Part shown: positions 26,594 through 35,939 of the stretch, in pieces | How positions within the stretch are numbered: the stretch's first letter is position 1 | Layout of the letters: each line of letters begins with the position of its first letter | Assembly (NCBI GenBank): GCA_964624795.1 | Contig: CAZUZS010000004.1 | Coordinates: 1-64,000 of the forward strand | DNA length: 64,000 nt | DNA from: CAZUZS01 sp964624795 | GTDB taxonomy: Bacteria > Calditrichota > Calditrichia > RBG-13-44-9 | Direction: 5' to 3' | The notes under the pieces: model-generated | Database searches by the model: none | Seen by the model: only the letters and a program-made list of their open reading frames with translations | What the model was told of the DNA's origin: nothing | Made by a program: the position numbers and the translations under genes

Positions 26594-27105
26594 CGGTAGG
26601 CGTAAACTCCTTCCAGCTCTTTCAACTGCGGCTCCAGCAGCTTCTTTTTCAGCGGCGATATCTTATCGATAAACAAGATGCCCTCCAAATGGTCGTATTC
26701 ATGTTGGAATACCCGGGCCACCGTCTCGTCCAGCTCTTCCTCCACCCATTCGCCAAACAGCGTCTGATATCGCACTTTTATCTTAAATGGCCGGATCACC
26801 TCCGCCCGGACACCTGGTATGCTCAGGCAGCCTTCCTCATATTTTTCCGAGCCATCGTCATCAAGGATCTCGGGATTGACGTACGCCTGCGCATCCCATT
26901 CTTCATTTATCAGCTCTTTGTCAATTACGAAGAGCCTTTTCAGAATATTGACCTGTGGCGCCGCCAAGCCGATTCCCTCATTCAAACGCATGGTTTCGAT
27001 CATATTCTGCGCCAGCTCCTGCAGGTCAGGATCAAAATCCTGCACCGGTTCTGCCACTTTCCTTAAAGACGGATGCCCTATTTTTATAATGGGTAAAATT
27101 GCCAT
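26590..27105 (-). CDS. def: Peptide deformylase
   Basis: 171 residues. Metal-dependent removal of the N-formyl group from nascent proteins. All three motifs are present: GIGLAAPQ, EGCLSIPG (metal Cys) and QHEYDHLEG (metal His pair and catalytic Glu). I prefer the ATG at 27105 over the one at 27114 because AGGA then lies ~8 bases upstream. Forms a two-gene unit with fmt. Confidence 0.97.
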   Translation of the reverse strand: MAILPIIKIGHPSLRKVAEPVQDFDPDLQELAQNMIETMRLNEGIGLAAPQVNILKRLFVIDKELINEEWDAQAYVNPEILDDDGSEKYEEGCLSIPGVRAEVIRPFKIKVRYQTLFGEWVEEELDETVARVFQHEYDHLEGILFIDKISPLKKKLLEPQLKELEGVYAYR

Positions 27106-27178
27106 AATCTTCATCCTGTAAAATAAATTTGCTGTTCAATTTCACAGCAGCCTCAAGCTTGCTATTACTTTTGATGCA

Positions 27179-27499
27179 TCAGGAAGATCGAATGATACCG
27201 GAAATCGCCGTCCGGTCAACTTCCAATTTTACATTATCATCCACTTTTATTAAAAGAACTTTATCATCGTTCTTCAAGCCCACAACTTTCCCGTGAATCC
27301 CACCGGCGGTGACAACCTCGTCGCCTTTTTTTACAGCATCCAGCATTTTCTGCCGATCCTTCTGTTTTTTCGCCTGGGGACGCAAAATCAGGAAATACAT
27401 AATCACAATAATTAAAATGAGCGGTAAAAACGACATGAACGCACTACCGCCTTCAGCACCGCCCTGCCCGCCTGCCATTGCATACAATGTTTCAACCAC
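27179..27499 (-). CDS. yajC: Preprotein translocase subunit YajC
   Basis: 106 residues, GTG start with GGAG 7 bases upstream. A single membrane helix (FMSFLPLILIIVIMYFLIL) is followed by RPQAKKQKDRQKM, KKGDEVVTAGGIHGKVVGL and the SH3-like tail typical of YajC, an accessory of SecDF-YidC in the inner membrane. It lies between tgt and def on the same strand; tgt-yajC-secDF is a common order, but secD and secF are not seen here. Confidence 0.95.
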   Translation of the reverse strand: MVETLYAMAGGQGGAEGGSAFMSFLPLILIIVIMYFLILRPQAKKQKDRQKMLDAVKKGDEVVTAGGIHGKVVGLKNDDKVLLIKVDDNVKLEVDRTAISGIIRSS

Positions 27500-27591
27500 G
27501 TTTGCTCTCCTTTGGATAATTTTATTTTACTTCAATTTTTGAACATTCAATTTAATATCCTGATGCCAGTTTGACAATGTGTTTTTTGCAT

Positions 27592-28722
27592 TTAGGTATT
27601 GTTTGCTGTAAAAGTTTCCAAAAATGCATTTTTCCATTCAACAAACCGTCCCTCACTTATCGCCAGGCGCGTTTCCTTTACCATCCAAAGATAAAAATGA
27701 ATATTATGGAGGGTGGCCAGGCGGAGGCCCAGGACCTCGCTCACATTGAAAAGATGCCGAAGATAAGCCCGGGAGAAGTTCCGGCAGGTGTAGCATTGGC
27801 AGCTTTCATCCGGCGGTTCGAAATCCTCTTTATACTTGGCGTTACGAATGGCCAGTTTCCCCTTTCGTGTGAACAGGGTTCCATTTCTGGCATTGCGGGT
27901 CGGCATCACACAATCGAACATGTCCACTCCTCGCTCAATGGCCTCCAGGATATCGAGTGGCGTTCCTACACCCATCAGGTAACGCGGCAATCGGGGGGAG
28001 AGTATTCCGGTGCAAAACTCCACAATCCGGTTGCGAGTTTCCGCATCCTCACCAACCGCAAGTCCACCAATCGCCAGACCGTCAAAATCCATTCCCAACA
28101 AAGCATTAATACTTTCTTTGCGCAGCTCCGGGTAAGTTCCACCCTGGATGATGCCAAATTGGAACTGATTATGGCCATAGAGCGGTTTCGAATTCAGAAA
28201 TTGTTTCCGGGAACGTTCTGCCCATCGCATGGTTAGTCGATTCGCCTCCCTGGCTGACTGTTCATCCGCAGGGTTGGCTATGCACTGGTCCAGAACCATC
28301 ATGATGTCGGACCCGATAACCCGCTGGATTTCTACTACCGTTTCAGGGGTGAATAAATGCATCGATCCATCCCAGTGGGATTTGAACCGGACACCCTCTT
28401 CATTAATTTTCTTTAACTCATCAAGGCTGAAAACCTGGAATCCACCGCTGTCAGTCAGGATCGGACCGTTCCATCCATTGAATCGGTGCAATCCGCCAGC
28501 TTTCTGTAAAATCTCGATTCCCGGCTTCAGGTAAAGATGATAGGTATTCCCCAGGATTATCTGCGCTCCGGTTTCCAGGAGATCAGATGGGCTAAGCGTC
28601 TTTACGGTTCCAATAGTGCCCACCGGCATGAATATGGGTGTCTGAACAATGCCATGATCAGTTTCCAATCGTCCGGTGCGTGCGCCGTTGTTTTTATCTT
28701 CAAATTCAATGGTAAATTTCAT
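27592..28722 (-). CDS. tgt: Queuine (tRNA-guanine) transglycosylase
   Basis: 376 residues. Exchanges G34 of GUN-anticodon tRNAs for preQ1. Evidence: TDSGGFQVFSL, IIQGGTYPELR (base-recognition loop), the nucleophile region DCVMPTRNARNG, and a zinc site CxCxxC...LHNxH. Length matches bacterial Tgt. It heads the tgt-yajC run on the minus strand with 92 bases between the genes. No queuosine-synthesis genes are in the window. Confidence 0.97.
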   Translation of the reverse strand: MKFTIEFEDKNNGARTGRLETDHGIVQTPIFMPVGTIGTVKTLSPSDLLETGAQIILGNTYHLYLKPGIEILQKAGGLHRFNGWNGPILTDSGGFQVFSLDELKKINEEGVRFKSHWDGSMHLFTPETVVEIQRVIGSDIMMVLDQCIANPADEQSAREANRLTMRWAERSRKQFLNSKPLYGHNQFQFGIIQGGTYPELRKESINALLGMDFDGLAIGGLAVGEDAETRNRIVEFCTGILSPRLPRYLMGVGTPLDILEAIERGVDMFDCVMPTRNARNGTLFTRKGKLAIRNAKYKEDFEPPDESCQCYTCRNFSRAYLRHLFNVSEVLGLRLATLHNIHFYLWMVKETRLAISEGRFVEWKNAFLETFTANNT

Positions 28723-29002
28723 TGAACCGCCCCTGAATTTTTGCGAGAGAATTTAGAACACCGGGTTGGGAAATGCAATTCAGCAATAAATCAGTGGTGG
28801 GTCGCCGTCCTGCCAGAACGATAATGGAGATAGACTAATGAATTCATATGCCTTCCCCCCAATGAGAATTGAAAATAATTTTCATGTTTATCTATGGCGC
28901 AACTGAGAATTCGCGCGGACATTTCTATGCTGACTTCAATCGGGTACTTATTCATGTTATGGAAGGGAAGGCGCCAATAGTTCTGCAAAATGGCATCCCT
29001 TC
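28723..29002. other. Intergenic stretch with no supported gene
   Basis: 280 bases between tgt (start at 28722) and a minus-strand terminator. A 102-codon minus-strand frame across 28791-29099 runs through that terminator and has no recognisable protein features, so I treat it as spurious. Probably contains the tgt promoter, but I cannot point to a convincing -10/-35 pair. Confidence 0.6.
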
Positions 29003-29042
29003 GGAAAATAAAAAGCGGGGCAAACCGCATTAAGTTGCCCCG
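29003..29042 (-). terminator. Rho-independent terminator of the 29167-29847 gene
   Basis: Read on the minus strand: an 8-base perfect stem CGGGGCAA/TTGCCCCG (29042-29035 and 29023-29016) with an 11-base loop, followed by CTTTTTATTTTCC. It lies ~125 bases past the stop codon of the hypothetical gene. Confidence 0.8.
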
Positions 29043-29166
29043 TACAATCAGGATTGGTCGCCTTTTGGGCGACGATTCGATCATGCGATTCGACTGCATA
29101 GCAGCAAACGGGAAGAAATCCGCCGAATCGATGCCGCCGGTCGTGACTGCTGCCGCAAAAGTTTCC

Positions 29167-29847
29167 CTAAACCATCTCGATATCGATTACCAGATCGTTC
29201 TGTATATCGAATTGCTTTGTGATCTTATTTTCCAGTTCTATCCGATTAATCTTCTCAATCTTCATCGAGAATATGCCGCTATCGTTTGTTTTTTCAAGAA
29301 GAACGCCTTCGGTATTGACTGTTCCCTTCTGCTTTCCATCATAATATGCGACGATAATGTTATCGCCTGTTTCAAGTGCGCTCAATATTTGCTGTAATGC
29401 ATCTACATTGCGCTCCTGCTCCAGCAGCTCTTCATCATGTGAAATTGAAATATCCTTGATATCCCCGTCCGCATAATTGAAGTTGATAATTCCGCCGCCC
29501 TTTTTGGCATAAACCAGTTTTTCAGTAGCGCCTTCAATCATCCGGCGCTCAAGATTTACGATTCTTCCTGTAAATCCATCCTGGGTGATGTCGATAATTT
29601 CTACAATGATAGGCATATCATCTATCGTCCCATCGAATCCGATACGCAAAATTTCGATCTGCTTCCCGAGACCAACTTCCCGAATGCGGTTTTTAACATG
29701 CTCAGGCCTCATTGCCCCCGGCCTCTTCTCTTTGTAACTGTCTTTCTTCTTGCGAAAAGGCCACCAGAAATTTCTTCTGCTGTAATCGGGTTCTTCCCGC
29801 CAAATACCTTCGAAATGCTTGATAGAATGGTATCTTTTGATGCTCAT
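29167..29847 (-). CDS. Unrecognised basic N-terminus/beta-rich protein
   Basis: 226 residues. I do not recognise a family. Start ATG at 29847 has a GGAG site 5 bases upstream, and a terminator follows the stop. The first ~55 residues are basic and aromatic (RRNFWWPFRKKKDSYKEKR), possibly nucleic-acid or membrane contacting. The rest alternates strands and charged turns (IGFDGTIDDMPIIVEIIDITQDGFTGRI). No signal peptide and no membrane helix. It is divergently arranged with threonine dehydrogenase. A cytoplasmic or surface-binding protein of unknown role. Confidence 0.65.
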   Translation of the reverse strand: MSIKRYHSIKHFEGIWREEPDYSRRNFWWPFRKKKDSYKEKRPGAMRPEHVKNRIREVGLGKQIEILRIGFDGTIDDMPIIVEIIDITQDGFTGRIVNLERRMIEGATEKLVYAKKGGGIINFNYADGDIKDISISHDEELLEQERNVDALQQILSALETGDNIIVAYYDGKQKGTVNTEGVLLEKTNDSGIFSMKIEKINRIELENKITKQFDIQNDLVIDIEMV

Positions 29848-30159
29848 ATTTTCTCCGACTATTATTTCTTTCAGGTTTTCGTAAAACTATGATATTTTTG
29901 ACAATAAAGCAAATTTTATTTTCTCATGCCATTCTGCAATTACTACTTCTTTTCTTTTAGCTATTTAAACATTGGTGCACAGCGACCCGTGTGTGAGATA
30001 TTTGGGCTTACAGGCCGATTTTAAGAAGAATTCCGGAGGTAAATCGTCAAGAGATTATTTTTCACAAATACATTGAATAATTCCCTTACAATTAGTAAGA
30101 TTCGGTTGATAATAATATCGGCACTTGTTGCTAAAAATGAAGAAAACGAGAGGAAAAAA
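29848..30159. other. Divergent intergenic region
   Basis: 312 bases between the unrecognised gene on the minus strand and threonine dehydrogenase on the plus strand; it must hold promoters for both. AT-rich, with a purine-rich GGAGG-like site at ~30034 that is not followed by a useful start codon. I cannot assign promoter boxes with confidence. Confidence 0.5.
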
Positions 30160-31104
30160 ATGAAAAAAATTTTGATTACCGGTGCTTGCGGACAGATCGG
30201 CAGCGAACTTGCGATTTACCTGGCAAAACAATTTGGTGAAGAAAATATTTTAGCCACCGATATCAAAAAACCAGCTTCATCATTGAAAAACATAATACCT
30301 TTTCGCTATCTCGATGTGCTGGACAGGCACGGCTTGCATTCACTCATCGTAGAAAATGACATCGACACCATCTTCCATATGGCCGCTATTCTCTCCGCCA
30401 CCGGCGAACAGAATCCCCAGTGGGCATACCAGGTCAATATGCAGGGTTTGATTAATGCCATGGAAGTAGCGCGTGTTCAGCACCTTGAGAAAGTGATAAC
30501 CCCCAGCTCAATTGCGGCCTTTGGCCCGGACGCACCCAAGGAGCGAACGCCGGACAACACATTACTGAATCCGACAACCATGTATGGAGTAACCAAGGTT
30601 GCCGGAGAAAAATTGATTCAATATTATCACTTCAAATACGGTGTGGACGGTCGTTCGCTCCGCTACCCCGGCATTATCAGCAGCGAAACACTCCCGGGTG
30701 GCGGGACCACCGATTTTGCCGTCGATTTGTACCTGAGGGCAATCAAAAATGAGGCCTACTCATGTTATATTGCAGAGGAGACCGTGCTGCCGTTCATGTA
30801 TATGCCGGATGCCATTAAAGCAATCGTGGACCTTGCCAGCGTCGATAATCAACGCCTCTCCCGGAGGGTTTATAACGTTCATGCAATGAGCCTGAGCCCC
30901 AGGCATATTGTTGATTCCCTGCTAAAATGCTACCCCGATTTTAAGGTGACATACCAACCTGATTTCCGCCAACAAATCGCGGAATCCTGGCCGTCTTCGC
31001 TGGACGACACAGCAGCAAAAGAAGACTGGAACTGGCAGCCGGATTTTGGATTGGAAGACATGACAAAAGACATGCTAAGCAAACTTAAGGCAAATTGCGC
31101 TTGA
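30160..31104 (+). CDS. tdh: L-threonine 3-dehydrogenase, SDR (epimerase-like) type
   Basis: 314 residues; ATG at 30160 with GAGAGG 6 bases upstream (an in-frame TTG 87 bases earlier only adds an implausible leader). NAD-binding GACGQIGSEL, the SDR Tyr/Lys pair in MYGVTKVAGE and SSIAAFGP. The long conserved stretch RSLRYPGIIS, then PGGGTTDFAVD, then MYMPDAIKAIVDL, then PDFRQQIAESWPSSLDD matches SDR-type threonine dehydrogenases rather than UDP-sugar epimerases. The reaction is L-threonine to 2-amino-3-oxobutyrate with NAD+. The partner ligase (kbl) is not in the window. Symbol follows the activity, not the zinc-type E. coli protein. Confidence 0.9.
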   Translation: MKKILITGACGQIGSELAIYLAKQFGEENILATDIKKPASSLKNIIPFRYLDVLDRHGLHSLIVENDIDTIFHMAAILSATGEQNPQWAYQVNMQGLINAMEVARVQHLEKVITPSSIAAFGPDAPKERTPDNTLLNPTTMYGVTKVAGEKLIQYYHFKYGVDGRSLRYPGIISSETLPGGGTTDFAVDLYLRAIKNEAYSCYIAEETVLPFMYMPDAIKAIVDLASVDNQRLSRRVYNVHAMSLSPRHIVDSLLKCYPDFKVTYQPDFRQQIAESWPSSLDDTAAKEDWNWQPDFGLEDMTKDMLSKLKANCA

Positions 31105-31187
31105 CGCACTAGCTATCTAATTTTTTATTGACTAACTGGATATGAGCTATTAAATTTTGATCAAAATGAACGGAGGTTTCTTTTAGA

Positions 31188-32543
31188 TTGTCTGAGCGTT
31201 TTCAAAAGACTTTCATTTCCATACGGGAATTTGTAGAAAGTTGGGACAAAGAACTGTATGAATTAAACAACCTTGATTTTTTCATCTATCTGTTGATAAA
31301 TCATGTTGGTAATCAGCTTGAAAAGAGGTATTTCATTCAGGATAAAAAGCATTCCACACTTTACCTTGATTTTGACAATTTGGGAACCGTCTGCTTTAAT
31401 TTAGGCGATGCGTTAGAATTCTATCTGGAAGATAACTGTCTGGGAACATGCCCGCTGAATTGTCCGCGTGATCTGGACGAATCGGTAGATCTGGCCAGGA
31501 GCGACATCGAGGAAAGAATAAAAAAGAAGCTGAATCTTCTTCAGTCCTTCATGTCCGGCCAACTCGATAAAGAACAATGTCTCAGAATTGATCTCATGAA
31601 CCATGTCATTTTGGATACGCTTATCCAATTTTATCGAGACGAATTCGACATGGAAATCACAGAAGACGATCTTTTACTGTTGGAGTTGGGAGAATTCATC
31701 GAAAATACGATCATTGATTTTATCCGCCTCGAAGGGCAAACCCTTCTTTTCAGGCCGTTTGACACCGCAATCGATTATTTCGAGGACTTGCTGCAAAGCG
31801 AAGCAGACGAAGAGCAGAAAAATAACTGGAGCGAAGAAGATACTGCATGGGAGGAAGCGCAGGATTTTGAAGTGTGGCAGGAAAACACCGAGACCATCGA
31901 TGATGTTTTCGCGCGCTTCTTATCCGATACCCATTACAATCCGGCAGATGCCGGCAGCGCTCTGGTATATGATATCGATTTTTTCAAACGCTACCTAAAA
32001 GAATATGCTGAAGTTGTCACCATCTCTGAATTGAATGAGCATCATGTGGCAGAATTCTTCAGTGTGTGGCTTGCAAGGGAATTCGTAATGTTGGACGAAA
32101 AACAGGTATCGTTTGTCTTCCGTGCAACCGCCCGGTTCATCACCTTTTTGTACCATCAGTATCATATCAACCTGAAAAGGGATTTCCTGCGATTTTACGA
32201 ACGATTGAAATTGGATTTACCTCGTGTAATCAAGGCAACAAATACTTTTATTTCCGAATACAATCTTCTCGAAGTGTTGCTGACAAATGAGCAACAAGAC
32301 GACCCGGAAAAGAGCGGTTATTTTGAGATCATCGGGATTCACAACCATTCCTCCAGCCTGATGGATCTCCGAGAGACTCATTTTCTGGAGGTGTTCGAAC
32401 AGGTTCGAATGGACTCTTCCATTTTTAACAAGTTAAAAAAGGGAGACATCCTTCACGCCAGCATCATCAAGAAATCCCATTCCTGGGAGATTTTGGACAT
32501 TCAATATGTCTATCCCAGCTTAGCCAAACGTTATGTGCATTAA
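31188..32543 (+). CDS. Unrecognised 451-residue acidic helical protein with Cys cluster
   Basis: TTG start; GGAGG lies 11 bases upstream, rather far. I do not recognise a family. The protein is rich in Asp/Glu and Leu and looks almost wholly helical. Residues ~84-92 carry a C-x3-C-x3-C cluster (CLGTCPLNC) that could bind a metal. An acidic linker (EDTAWEEAQDFEVWQ) separates two helical parts; the end (GYFEIIGIHNHSSSLMDLRET...GDILHASIIKKSHSWEILDIQYVYPSLA) looks like a small beta domain. No signal or membrane segment. It follows threonine dehydrogenase by 83 bases and is followed by a hairpin and a strong terminator. Probably cytoplasmic; no function proposed. Confidence 0.65.
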   Translation: MSERFQKTFISIREFVESWDKELYELNNLDFFIYLLINHVGNQLEKRYFIQDKKHSTLYLDFDNLGTVCFNLGDALEFYLEDNCLGTCPLNCPRDLDESVDLARSDIEERIKKKLNLLQSFMSGQLDKEQCLRIDLMNHVILDTLIQFYRDEFDMEITEDDLLLLELGEFIENTIIDFIRLEGQTLLFRPFDTAIDYFEDLLQSEADEEQKNNWSEEDTAWEEAQDFEVWQENTETIDDVFARFLSDTHYNPADAGSALVYDIDFFKRYLKEYAEVVTISELNEHHVAEFFSVWLAREFVMLDEKQVSFVFRATARFITFLYHQYHINLKRDFLRFYERLKLDLPRVIKATNTFISEYNLLEVLLTNEQQDDPEKSGYFEIIGIHNHSSSLMDLRETHFLEVFEQVRMDSSIFNKLKKGDILHASIIKKSHSWEILDIQYVYPSLAKRYVH

Positions 32544-32623
32544 AAACAAGCAATTGAGAAGGCTCGTAAATTTGTAATAAAAAAGTGCTTGATTTTTTGA
32601 TAATGGTATTATAAATTGTTACC

Positions 32624-32691
32624 GGCAATGGGGCTCTCCCCTCAAAGAAACCTCCCTCCCAAAATAAATAATTTATTTTGGCCCCATTGCC
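32624..32691. repeat. Nested inverted-repeat element
   Basis: An outer 11-base perfect inverted repeat (GGCAATGGGGC at 32624-32634, GCCCCATTGCC at 32681-32691) encloses, on its right side, a 23-base palindrome CCAAAATAAAT-A-ATTTATTTTGG (32659-32681). Between them are pyrimidine-rich runs (CTCCCCTC, CCTCCCTCCC). It lies directly before a terminator, downstream of the 451-residue gene. Could be a folded 3' UTR, a small RNA or a mobile-repeat remnant. Confidence 0.6.
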
Positions 32692-32695
32692 CTCG

Positions 32696-32727
32696 AAGGG
32701 ACACCGGAAGGTGTCCCTTCCTTTTTG
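32696..32727 (+). terminator. Rho-independent terminator
   Basis: A perfect 10-base stem AAGGGACACC/GGTGTCCCTT with a GGAA loop, followed by CCTTTTTG. It ends the threonine dehydrogenase/451-residue gene run. Confidence 0.9.
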
Positions 32728-33196
32728 TAACATTTCAGACTACTGCCCATTTTGATCCGAATTACGAAAGGGAAGACAATTTCTTCTCTCCTGCCTGAAA
32801 TTTTCTGCATTCGCCATTCAACCGATTAATTAATCCGGATTACCAATTGCTCTCGAAACCAAGCAGGATTTCCTGATTGAAATTTCACAACGGTCTTCAA
32901 CTCTCTGGAACGTTATCGGATATAAGGAGGCCGATTCAAATTTAGTTCAATATCGGCCGTTTAATGAACTGCCATGTTCTCCGGCATCAGCAAAAGTTTA
33001 TTCCGTTTCGCCTGCAATTAATCCTATTCTCCATCCACTTCGAAGTTATCCATTATTTTTTCGTTGTCATATCAAGTTATCGTATTTTTTATGGATCGAA
33101 AAATGTTGATTCTCGTATTAAATTTGTTTTTATTTTATGGACACTTGGGTACCTTAAGCACCGCAATTTAAAAATTGATGAATTAAAGGAGATCCT
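32728..33196. other. Long upstream region of aconitase
   Basis: 469 bases with no convincing gene. A 78-codon frame at 32964-33200 has strongly hydrophobic but unstructured content and no ribosome site, so I reject it. The aconitase promoter should lie here; I see no clear boxes. Confidence 0.6.
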
Positions 33197-35908
33197 ATGA
33201 TTGCGCTTTCAAAAAACAGTTTTCAAACGCTAAAGAAATTAAATACCGGCGAGAGGGAATATTCCTTCTTCAGCCTGCCGGATCTGGAAAAACAGGGCAT
33301 CACTCAACTCGCAAGATTGCCGTTTTCGATTCGGGTTTTGCTGGAAAATATGCTCCGCAATGAGGATGGCAGGCTGGTTTTAACTGATCATGTTATGAAG
33401 ATTGCCAAATATAATCCCAAAGCTGTGGACAAATCAGAGATTCCCTACATGCCTGCCCGCGTAATATTGCAGGATTTCACAGGCGTCCCTGCAATTGTCG
33501 ATCTGGCGGCAATGCGGGATGCAATGAAGGCGTTGGGCGGTAATCCAGACCGCATTAATCCGATCGTTCGCTCCGACCTTGTGATCGATCACTCCGTTCA
33601 GGTTGATCAGTTCGGAACCGAAACCGCCTTCAAATATAATGTGGAGAAAGAATATCAAAGAAACTCAGAGCGTTACACGCTGCTAAAATGGGCTCAGAAA
33701 AGCTTTCGAAATTTCAGCGCAGTTCCTCCCGGCACAGGGATCGTTCACCAGGTAAATCTCGAATATCTTGCCCATGTCGTAATGACAGCATCCCAGGATG
33801 GCACCACGGTAGCTTACCCGGATACATTGGTGGGAACAGATTCCCACACCACAATGATAAACGGACTCAGCGTAATGGGATGGGGTGTTGGGGGCATTGA
33901 AGCCGAGGCGGTGATGCTGGGACAGCCTTACTATATGCTCCAGCCGGAAGTTGTCGGCGTAAAGCTTTCCGGCTCGCTTCCTGAGGGCTCGACGGCGACT
34001 GATCTGGTGCTGGTAGTGACAGAAATGCTTCGCAAGCATGGAGTGGTTGGGAAATTTGTGGAGTATTTCGGCCCAGGACTGGCACGCCTGAGTTTGCCTG
34101 ACCGCGCAACAATTTCTAACATGTCACCGGAATATGGGGCAACTATGGGCTTTTTCCCGATCGATGAGGTAGTGCTCACTTACCTGCAGCAAACTGCGCG
34201 GCCTGCTGAACTGGTAAGACTTGTGGAATACTATGCCAAGGCCCAGGGTATCTTCCATACCGAATCCACACCGGATCCCGAATACAGCACAGTATTGGAA
34301 CTGGATATGAACACGGTAGCCCCCAGCCTTGCCGGGCCGAAACGCCCGCAGGATCGCATCCTTCTGGATTCCATGAAGCCGGCATTTTATAATGCATTGG
34401 ACAAAATATTTGGGAAAACGGCGACTCTGAAACCGGAATCACAACCCGAGCCGTCCGGCGTGGAAACGACTCGGGACGATTTGATGCTTAATCACGGCGC
34501 GGTGGTAATTGCCGCAATTACGAGCTGCACCAATACCTCCAATCCCAGCGTGATGCTTACCGCCGGCCTGATCGCAAAGAAAGCGCTTGAGAAGGGTCTG
34601 ACATCCAAGCCTTGGGTAAAAACCAGCCTGGCTCCTGGGAGTCGGGTGGTTACCGACTACCTGGAGCGCGCCGGCTTGTTAAAAGCACTGGAAGCCCAAC
34701 GTTTTAACCTGGTCGGATACGGATGTACCACTTGCATTGGGAACAGCGGTCCACTGCCGGAAGAAGTTGACGCTATCATTAAGAAAAATGACCTGGTGGC
34801 CGCAGCGGTACTCAGTGGAAACCGAAATTTCGAAGGTCGAATTCACCCATCAGTCCAAGCCAACTACCTGGCCTCGCCGCCGCTGGTAGTGGCCTACGCA
34901 TTAGCCGGGCGAGTCGATATAGATTTCAATAATGAACCGATTGGCAAGGGTAAGGACGGTAATCCGGTTTATCTGAAAGATCTATGGCCAACCCAGAAGG
35001 AAATTCTCCGGACGGTTTCGGATTCGGTGGACGCGGAAATGTTTCGGAAAAAATACTCCGAAGTGTATGATGGCGATGAAAACTGGCAATCGCTTCCCGC
35101 CAAAGAGGAGCAAATATATTCCTGGGACCCGAAATCTACATACATTAAGAATCCTCCATTTTTCACTGATATGTCGATAGAAAAACCAGCAAGAGCAGAT
35201 ATCCATGGCGCGCGTGCATTAGCGCTGCTGGGCGATTCGGTTACAACCGATCACATCTCCCCTGCCGGCTCCATTCCATTCAACAGTCCTGCCGGGAAAT
35301 ACCTGGTGAGCAAAGGAATTGAAGTGAAAGACTTTAATTCTTTTGGATCGCGGCGCGGCAATCACGAGGTTATGATGCGCGGGACCTTCGGCAATATTCG
35401 CATCAAGAATTTGCTGCTGGATGGCGTGGAAGGCGGGTACACGGTTTACTTCCCCACCGGAGAGCAGATGTTCATCTATGATGCAGCCATGAAATACCAG
35501 CAATCCGGGACTCCCCTGATTGTCATTGCCGGCAAGGAATATGGCACCGGAAGTTCGCGCGACTGGGCCGCAAAAGGAACCGGTTTGCTGGGCGTGAAGG
35601 CAGTAATCGCGGAAAGCTACGAGAGAATCCATCGCAGCAATCTGATCGGGATGGGAGTTCTTCCCCTGCAATTTGAGAAAGGCGATAGTTGGAAGAAGCT
35701 GGGACTTACAGGACGGGAGGTTTTCCACATTACCGGAATTGGAGAGGAATTGACGCCCGGCAAGGAGATTGCCGTTACTGCAATCGCCGATGGTAATGTT
35801 GAAACTACTTTTAATGCAACCGCACGCCTGGACACACCGGTCGAGGTTCAGTATTACGAAAATGGTGGTATTCTTCAAACGGTTTTGCGGCAGATGTTAA
35901 AGCAGTAA
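33197..35908 (+). CDS. acnA: Aconitate hydratase A
   Basis: 903 residues; start ATG with AAGGAG 6-7 bases upstream. Interconverts citrate and isocitrate in the TCA cycle through a [4Fe-4S] cluster held by Cys in TSCTNTSNP and the GCTTCIGNSGP pair. Other family motifs: GTDSHTTMINGL, RLNLVGYGC-type stretch (QRFNLVGYGC), and the swivel domain with GDSVTTDHISPAG, FGSRRGNHEVMMRG and GTGSSRDWAAKG. Length is typical of AcnA. Monocistronic, ended by the terminator at 35940. Confidence 0.98.
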   Translation: MIALSKNSFQTLKKLNTGEREYSFFSLPDLEKQGITQLARLPFSIRVLLENMLRNEDGRLVLTDHVMKIAKYNPKAVDKSEIPYMPARVILQDFTGVPAIVDLAAMRDAMKALGGNPDRINPIVRSDLVIDHSVQVDQFGTETAFKYNVEKEYQRNSERYTLLKWAQKSFRNFSAVPPGTGIVHQVNLEYLAHVVMTASQDGTTVAYPDTLVGTDSHTTMINGLSVMGWGVGGIEAEAVMLGQPYYMLQPEVVGVKLSGSLPEGSTATDLVLVVTEMLRKHGVVGKFVEYFGPGLARLSLPDRATISNMSPEYGATMGFFPIDEVVLTYLQQTARPAELVRLVEYYAKAQGIFHTESTPDPEYSTVLELDMNTVAPSLAGPKRPQDRILLDSMKPAFYNALDKIFGKTATLKPESQPEPSGVETTRDDLMLNHGAVVIAAITSCTNTSNPSVMLTAGLIAKKALEKGLTSKPWVKTSLAPGSRVVTDYLERAGLLKALEAQRFNLVGYGCTTCIGNSGPLPEEVDAIIKKNDLVAAAVLSGNRNFEGRIHPSVQANYLASPPLVVAYALAGRVDIDFNNEPIGKGKDGNPVYLKDLWPTQKEILRTVSDSVDAEMFRKKYSEVYDGDENWQSLPAKEEQIYSWDPKSTYIKNPPFFTDMSIEKPARADIHGARALALLGDSVTTDHISPAGSIPFNSPAGKYLVSKGIEVKDFNSFGSRRGNHEVMMRGTFGNIRIKNLLLDGVEGGYTVYFPTGEQMFIYDAAMKYQQSGTPLIVIAGKEYGTGSSRDWAAKGTGLLGVKAVIAESYERIHRSNLIGMGVLPLQFEKGDSWKKLGLTGREVFHITGIGEELTPGKEIAVTAIADGNVETTFNATARLDTPVEVQYYENGGILQTVLRQMLKQ

Positions 35909-35939
35909 TCAATTATAATTGATTAGCCAGGTTATGATG

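Noticed and set aside
28791..29099. 102-codon minus-strand frame
   Set aside because: Runs through a strong terminator and has no ribosome site.
30073..30159. N-terminal extension of threonine dehydrogenase
   Set aside because: The ATG at 30160 has GAGAGG at the right distance and begins the conserved MKKILITG; the upstream leader has no family match.
32964..33200. 78-codon plus-strand frame before acnA
   Set aside because: No ribosome site; overlaps the acnA start; hydrophobic but with no family resemblance.
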